IMG/VR virus record: IMGVR_UViG_3300032093_000835
Location: 1 to 23,964 of that record
Strand: one strand, 5' to 3'
DNA from: a virus
DNA: 23,964 nt
Below the pieces are notes generated by a model, which ran no database searches, was not told the DNA's origin, and was given only the letters and a program-made list of their open reading frames with translations. Both the position numbers and the translations under genes were made by a program. Below, piece by piece: positions 22,818 to 23,964 of the stretch; position 1 is the stretch's first letter, and each line of letters opens with the position of its first letter.

Positions 22818-23203
22818 ATCTTTTTCTTAAAATCAAGTGTGTGGTTTATCAATGGATGGTTAAAATCAATTTCATTAAATTTATTCTTATCAATATCAAT
22901 TCTAATACAACATTTCATAACATCAACATCATTTAACACACGTTCTTCCATTTCATCATTTTTAGGAATAAATTTAATATTATTTAATAAATTCCATCCT
23001 TTTAAACAAAATGGTTTTACTTTATAATTGTGTTTCAATTTATCATATTCAAAAACCATTCTTATACCTCTATCCATTAAATAATAATAATCCCTAGTCA
23101 TATAAACACAGGGTTCAATTATTCTATTATCCTTCAAAATAAAACCATTATCCAAAATTGATTTTAATCTTTTTAAGTTTAAGACATTATGATATATTTC
23201 CAT
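22808..23203 (-). CDS. Unknown protein of cassette Z (possible ADP-ribosyltransferase-like fold)
   Basis: This is a 131-residue protein with very AT-rich coding. The opening YHNVLNLKRLKSILDNGFIL followed by VYMTRDYYYLMDRGIRMVFE has the 'H-xx-N-L-xx-IL-xx-GF' and YxTxD layout seen in several small ADP-ribosyltransferase/RNA-phosphotransferase-like families, and a late NDEMEERVLN segment offers a possible catalytic Glu. This is pattern resemblance only. The start codon lies directly at the right arm of the gene's inverted repeat and the stop codon inside the left arm. Hairpin unit C lies 24 nt upstream. Composition and context suggest acquisition separate from the phage backbone. Confidence 0.65.
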   Translation of the reverse strand: MEIYHNVLNLKRLKSILDNGFILKDNRIIEPCVYMTRDYYYLMDRGIRMVFEYDKLKHNYKVKPFCLKGWNLLNNIKFIPKNDEMEERVLNDVDVMKCCIRIDIDKNKFNEIDFNHPLINHTLDFKKKIIK

Positions 23204-23227
23204 AAAATAAATGTTAAAATACTACTT

Positions 23228-23277
23228 ATAACAAATGATAAACAACATTAAAACGATTGTTTATCATCAGACGTTAT
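23228..23277. repeat. 50-bp hairpin unit C
   Basis: In order it contains ATAAC, AA, stem ATGATAAACAA, loop CATTAAAACGA, stem TTGTTTATCAT, CAGAC, GTTAT. The 11-bp stem is perfect. It begins 24 nt upstream of the cassette Z start and lies 15 nt past the stop of the next gene. Confidence 0.95.
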
Positions 23278-23533
23278 GTTTAATTAAAAATATTAACTAA
23301 ACAACTTTATTCTATTTTCAACAGCTATTTTTTCTTCTTCTGTTAAATTACTAAACTTATCTAATAATTTTTTTCTACTCAATGCTTTTTTATCAAACAA
23401 TATCATAAAAGAAAATACTTGTGGGTCAAATCCCATTTTACTAATAGCTGTTGAAAACACTTCAAATTCAGCTTCACATATTTTACTAATTTCTTTTTTA
23501 TCCATAATATAATATTTTTAACTAAAACATAAC
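23273..23533. repeat. Inverted repeat enclosing cassette Y
   Basis: The arms are 23273-23295 and 23510-23533. Both start GTTATGTTT (read inward) and share TTAAAAATATTA. The sequence differs from the arms of the neighbouring cassettes, so it is gene-specific rather than a common transposon end. Confidence 0.85.
23293..23505 (-). CDS. Unknown protein of cassette Y
   Basis: This is a 70-residue helical protein (MDKKEISKICEAEFEVFSTA, FDPQVFSFMILFDKKALSRK, then a NLTEEEKIAVENRIKLF end). There are no membrane segments or recognisable catalytic motifs; the size suits a small regulator, antitoxin-like or inhibitor protein, but nothing in the sequence proves it. Its inverted repeat is 23273-23295 (GTTATGTTTAATTAAAAATA...) against the complement of 23510-23533 (GTTATGTTTTAGTTAAAAAT...), one substitution and a 1-nt gap in about 24 positions. 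The stop codon is in the left arm. Hairpin B begins 24 nt upstream of the start. Confidence 0.6.
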   Translation of the reverse strand: MDKKEISKICEAEFEVFSTAISKMGFDPQVFSFMILFDKKALSRKKLLDKFSNLTEEEKIAVENRIKLFS

Positions 23534-23578
23534 AACAAATAAAACACATTAAAACGATGTTTTATTTGCAACCGTTAT
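23529..23578. repeat. 50-bp hairpin unit B (different stem, same loop)
   Basis: It contains ATAAC, AA, stem CAAATAAAACA, loop CATTAAAACGA, stem TGTTTTATTTG, CAACC, GTTAT. The lengths of all parts equal those of units A and C, but the stem sequence is different and still perfectly paired. Confidence 0.95.
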
Positions 23579-23804
23579 AAGCAATAAAACAAAAATTATT
23601 TATTTTCTAATTTGTCTTTTACTCCATTTATCACATCAAGTACATTCGTCAATCCTTGCAGATTTTGTTTATTCATTAAAAACACCTTTTCGTAAATTTC
23701 ACGTTCTTTTTCTGTCATAGCATCAAGTTCTTCTTTGCTAACAAAATCTTCTATTTTCACTTCTTTTTTCATATTGTATAATTTTTGTTTTACATACTTA
23801 TAAC
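23574..23804. repeat. Inverted repeat enclosing cassette X
   Basis: The left arm 23574-23599 starts GTTATAAGCAATAAAAC. The complement of 23778-23804 starts GTTATAAGTATGTAAAAC. Both continue AAAAATTAT, with about 24 of 27 positions identical. The left arm contains the gene's stop codon. Confidence 0.85.
23596..23772 (-). CDS. Unknown small acidic/basic protein of cassette X
   Basis: I chose the ATG at 23770-23772, giving 58 residues (MKKEVKIEDFVSKEELDAMT, then EKEREIYEKVFLMNKQNLQG and NVLDVINGVKDKLENK). A longer frame reaches 23820, but it would read into the inverted repeat arm and hairpin A and has the AT-rich, hydrophobic look of untranslated leader. The protein is charged and helical, with no recognised motif. 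The start lies 28 nt from hairpin A, in line with the 24-nt spacing of the other two cassettes. Confidence 0.6.
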   Translation of the reverse strand: MKKEVKIEDFVSKEELDAMTEKEREIYEKVFLMNKQNLQGLTNVLDVINGVKDKLENK

Positions 23805-23849
23805 AAATGATAAACAACATTAAAACGATTGTTTATCATCGGACGTTAT
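23800..23849. repeat. 50-bp hairpin unit A
   Basis: It contains ATAAC, AA, stem ATGATAAACAA, loop CATTAAAACGA, stem TTGTTTATCAT, CGGAC, GTTAT. It differs from unit C by a single base (CGGAC versus CAGAC). Confidence 0.95.
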
Positions 23850-23873
23850 GGCACATTAAAACGATGCCATAAC
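23845..23873. repeat. Shortened hairpin A' sharing its GTTAT with unit A
   Basis: Stem GTTATGGCA, loop CATTAAAACGA, stem TGCCATAAC form a 9-bp perfect stem with the same invariant loop. The first five bases are the end of unit A, so the two hairpins are fused with no gene between them. Confidence 0.9.
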
Positions 23874-23890
23874 ACGGTATAGGCGCAAAA

Positions 23891-23964
23891 CTACTGCTTC
23901 ACATCAAAGTAATTTCCCCAATACTGCGGTTCATTTTCATTCAAATCAAATAAATGATTTTTGT
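23891..23964 (-). CDS. Unknown protein, C-terminal fragment (runs off the right edge)
   Basis: An open frame enters from the right edge and ends at a TAG at 23891-23893; the visible end reads KNHLFDLNENEPQYWGNYFD followed by VKQ. Composition is less AT-rich than cassettes X-Z. Its stop lies 17 nt before hairpin A', the same spacing as stops of the other cassette genes, so it may be either the first cassette or the last backbone gene. Only 23 residues are visible, too few to name a family. Confidence 0.5.
   Translation of the reverse strand, partial: KNHLFDLNENEPQYWGNYFDVKQ

Larger units (their letters stand above)
22782..23873 (-). mobile_element. Cassette-like array of small AT-rich genes with hairpin separators
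   Basis: From the half-site GTTAT at 22782 to the hairpin ending at 23873, three complete small genes alternate with 50-bp hairpin units. Each gene is bracketed by its own inverted repeat. Base composition drops sharply compared with the phage genes to the left. The organisation recalls integron gene cassettes (one ORF per unit, ATAAC...GTTAT boundaries), but the conserved loop, perfect stems and gene-specific inverted repeats do not fit attC sites. No integrase or transposase gene is visible in the window. Confidence 0.55.

Noticed and set aside
23773-23820. Longer N-terminus for the cassette X protein (start at 23820)
   Set aside because: The extra 16 codons translate the inverted repeat arm and part of hairpin A. 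The ATG at 23772 gives spacing to the hairpin like that of the other cassettes.
22782-23873. CRISPR array
   Set aside because: Repeats are 50 bp with long hairpins, intervals of about 220-440 bp contain ORFs, and there are no uniform ~30-bp spacers or cas genes.
22782-23873. Canonical integron cassette array with attC sites
   Set aside because: Boundaries ATAAC/GTTAT and one ORF per unit are suggestive. However, stems are perfect with no extrahelical bases, the loop is conserved instead of variable, units are only 50 bp, and no integrase is visible. I keep it as an analogy, not as the call.
1-23964. tRNA genes
   Set aside because: I looked for cloverleaf-like T-arm sequences (GGTTCGAnTCC type) in the intergenic gaps on both strands and saw none. 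Almost all of the window is coding.

Overview
The window looks like part of the genome of a large contractile-tailed (T4-like) phage. Essentially every gene reads on the minus strand. The order, followed in the direction of transcription (high to low coordinates), matches T4 logic: clamp loader (gp44-like), a gp62-like subunit and RNase H, then a long virion protein, small terminase (gp16-like), large terminase (gp17-like), tail sheath (gp18), tail tube (gp19), tail-assembly proteins (gp26/gp51-like) and a tape measure protein. Start codons lack Shine-Dalgarno sequences and sit in A/T-rich leaders, as is common in Bacteroidota. A Bacteroidota host is therefore a reasonable guess, but it is not proven here.

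Layout: 1-4706 holds the start of an unknown gene, a coiled-coil protein and a very hydrophobic, internally repeated 1392-residue tape measure. 4770-6015 holds two overlapping tail-assembly chaperone genes that look like a frameshift pair. 6229-7554 holds an unknown protein, a tiny basic ORF, a strong terminator and the tail tube. 7588-11442 is an oversized tail sheath. 11524-15059 is a fractured large terminase gene. 15049-18171 holds small terminase, a neck/virion protein and a small membrane protein. 18208-22664 is a replication and nucleotide-metabolism block (gp62-like, RNase H, MazG, a TET-associated-type glycosyltransferase, clamp loader, DUF4326). 22782-23964 is a very AT-rich array of small genes separated by structured repeats.

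Two systems stand out. First, the terminase gene is broken inside the Walker A motif. The N-half ends in an intein N-fragment (Cys1 directly after the Walker A Lys), and the C-half begins with an intein C-fragment ending His-Asn before Thr. Between them lies a free-standing zinc-finger/Vsr-like homing endonuclease gene. The packaging ATPase should exist only after protein trans-splicing. The break is close to the intein N-terminus, the 'atypical' split known from AceL-TerL.

Second, the right-hand array has three 50-bp units of identical geometry (ATAAC, 2 nt, 11-bp stem, an invariant 11-nt loop, stem, 5 nt, GTTAT) plus a shortened fourth hairpin. Stem sequences differ between copies but stay perfectly paired. 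Each small gene between units is also enclosed by its own 23-36 bp inverted repeat, specific to that gene, which runs from near its start codon to over its stop codon. I do not recognise this as a described system. It is cassette-like, and only loosely reminiscent of integron attC arrays.

Seven leaders carry a shared motif, roughly GATATATA followed by an A/T-rich run with AAAA on the minus strand. These are probably the phage's late promoters, and in two cases the motif directly follows a terminator.
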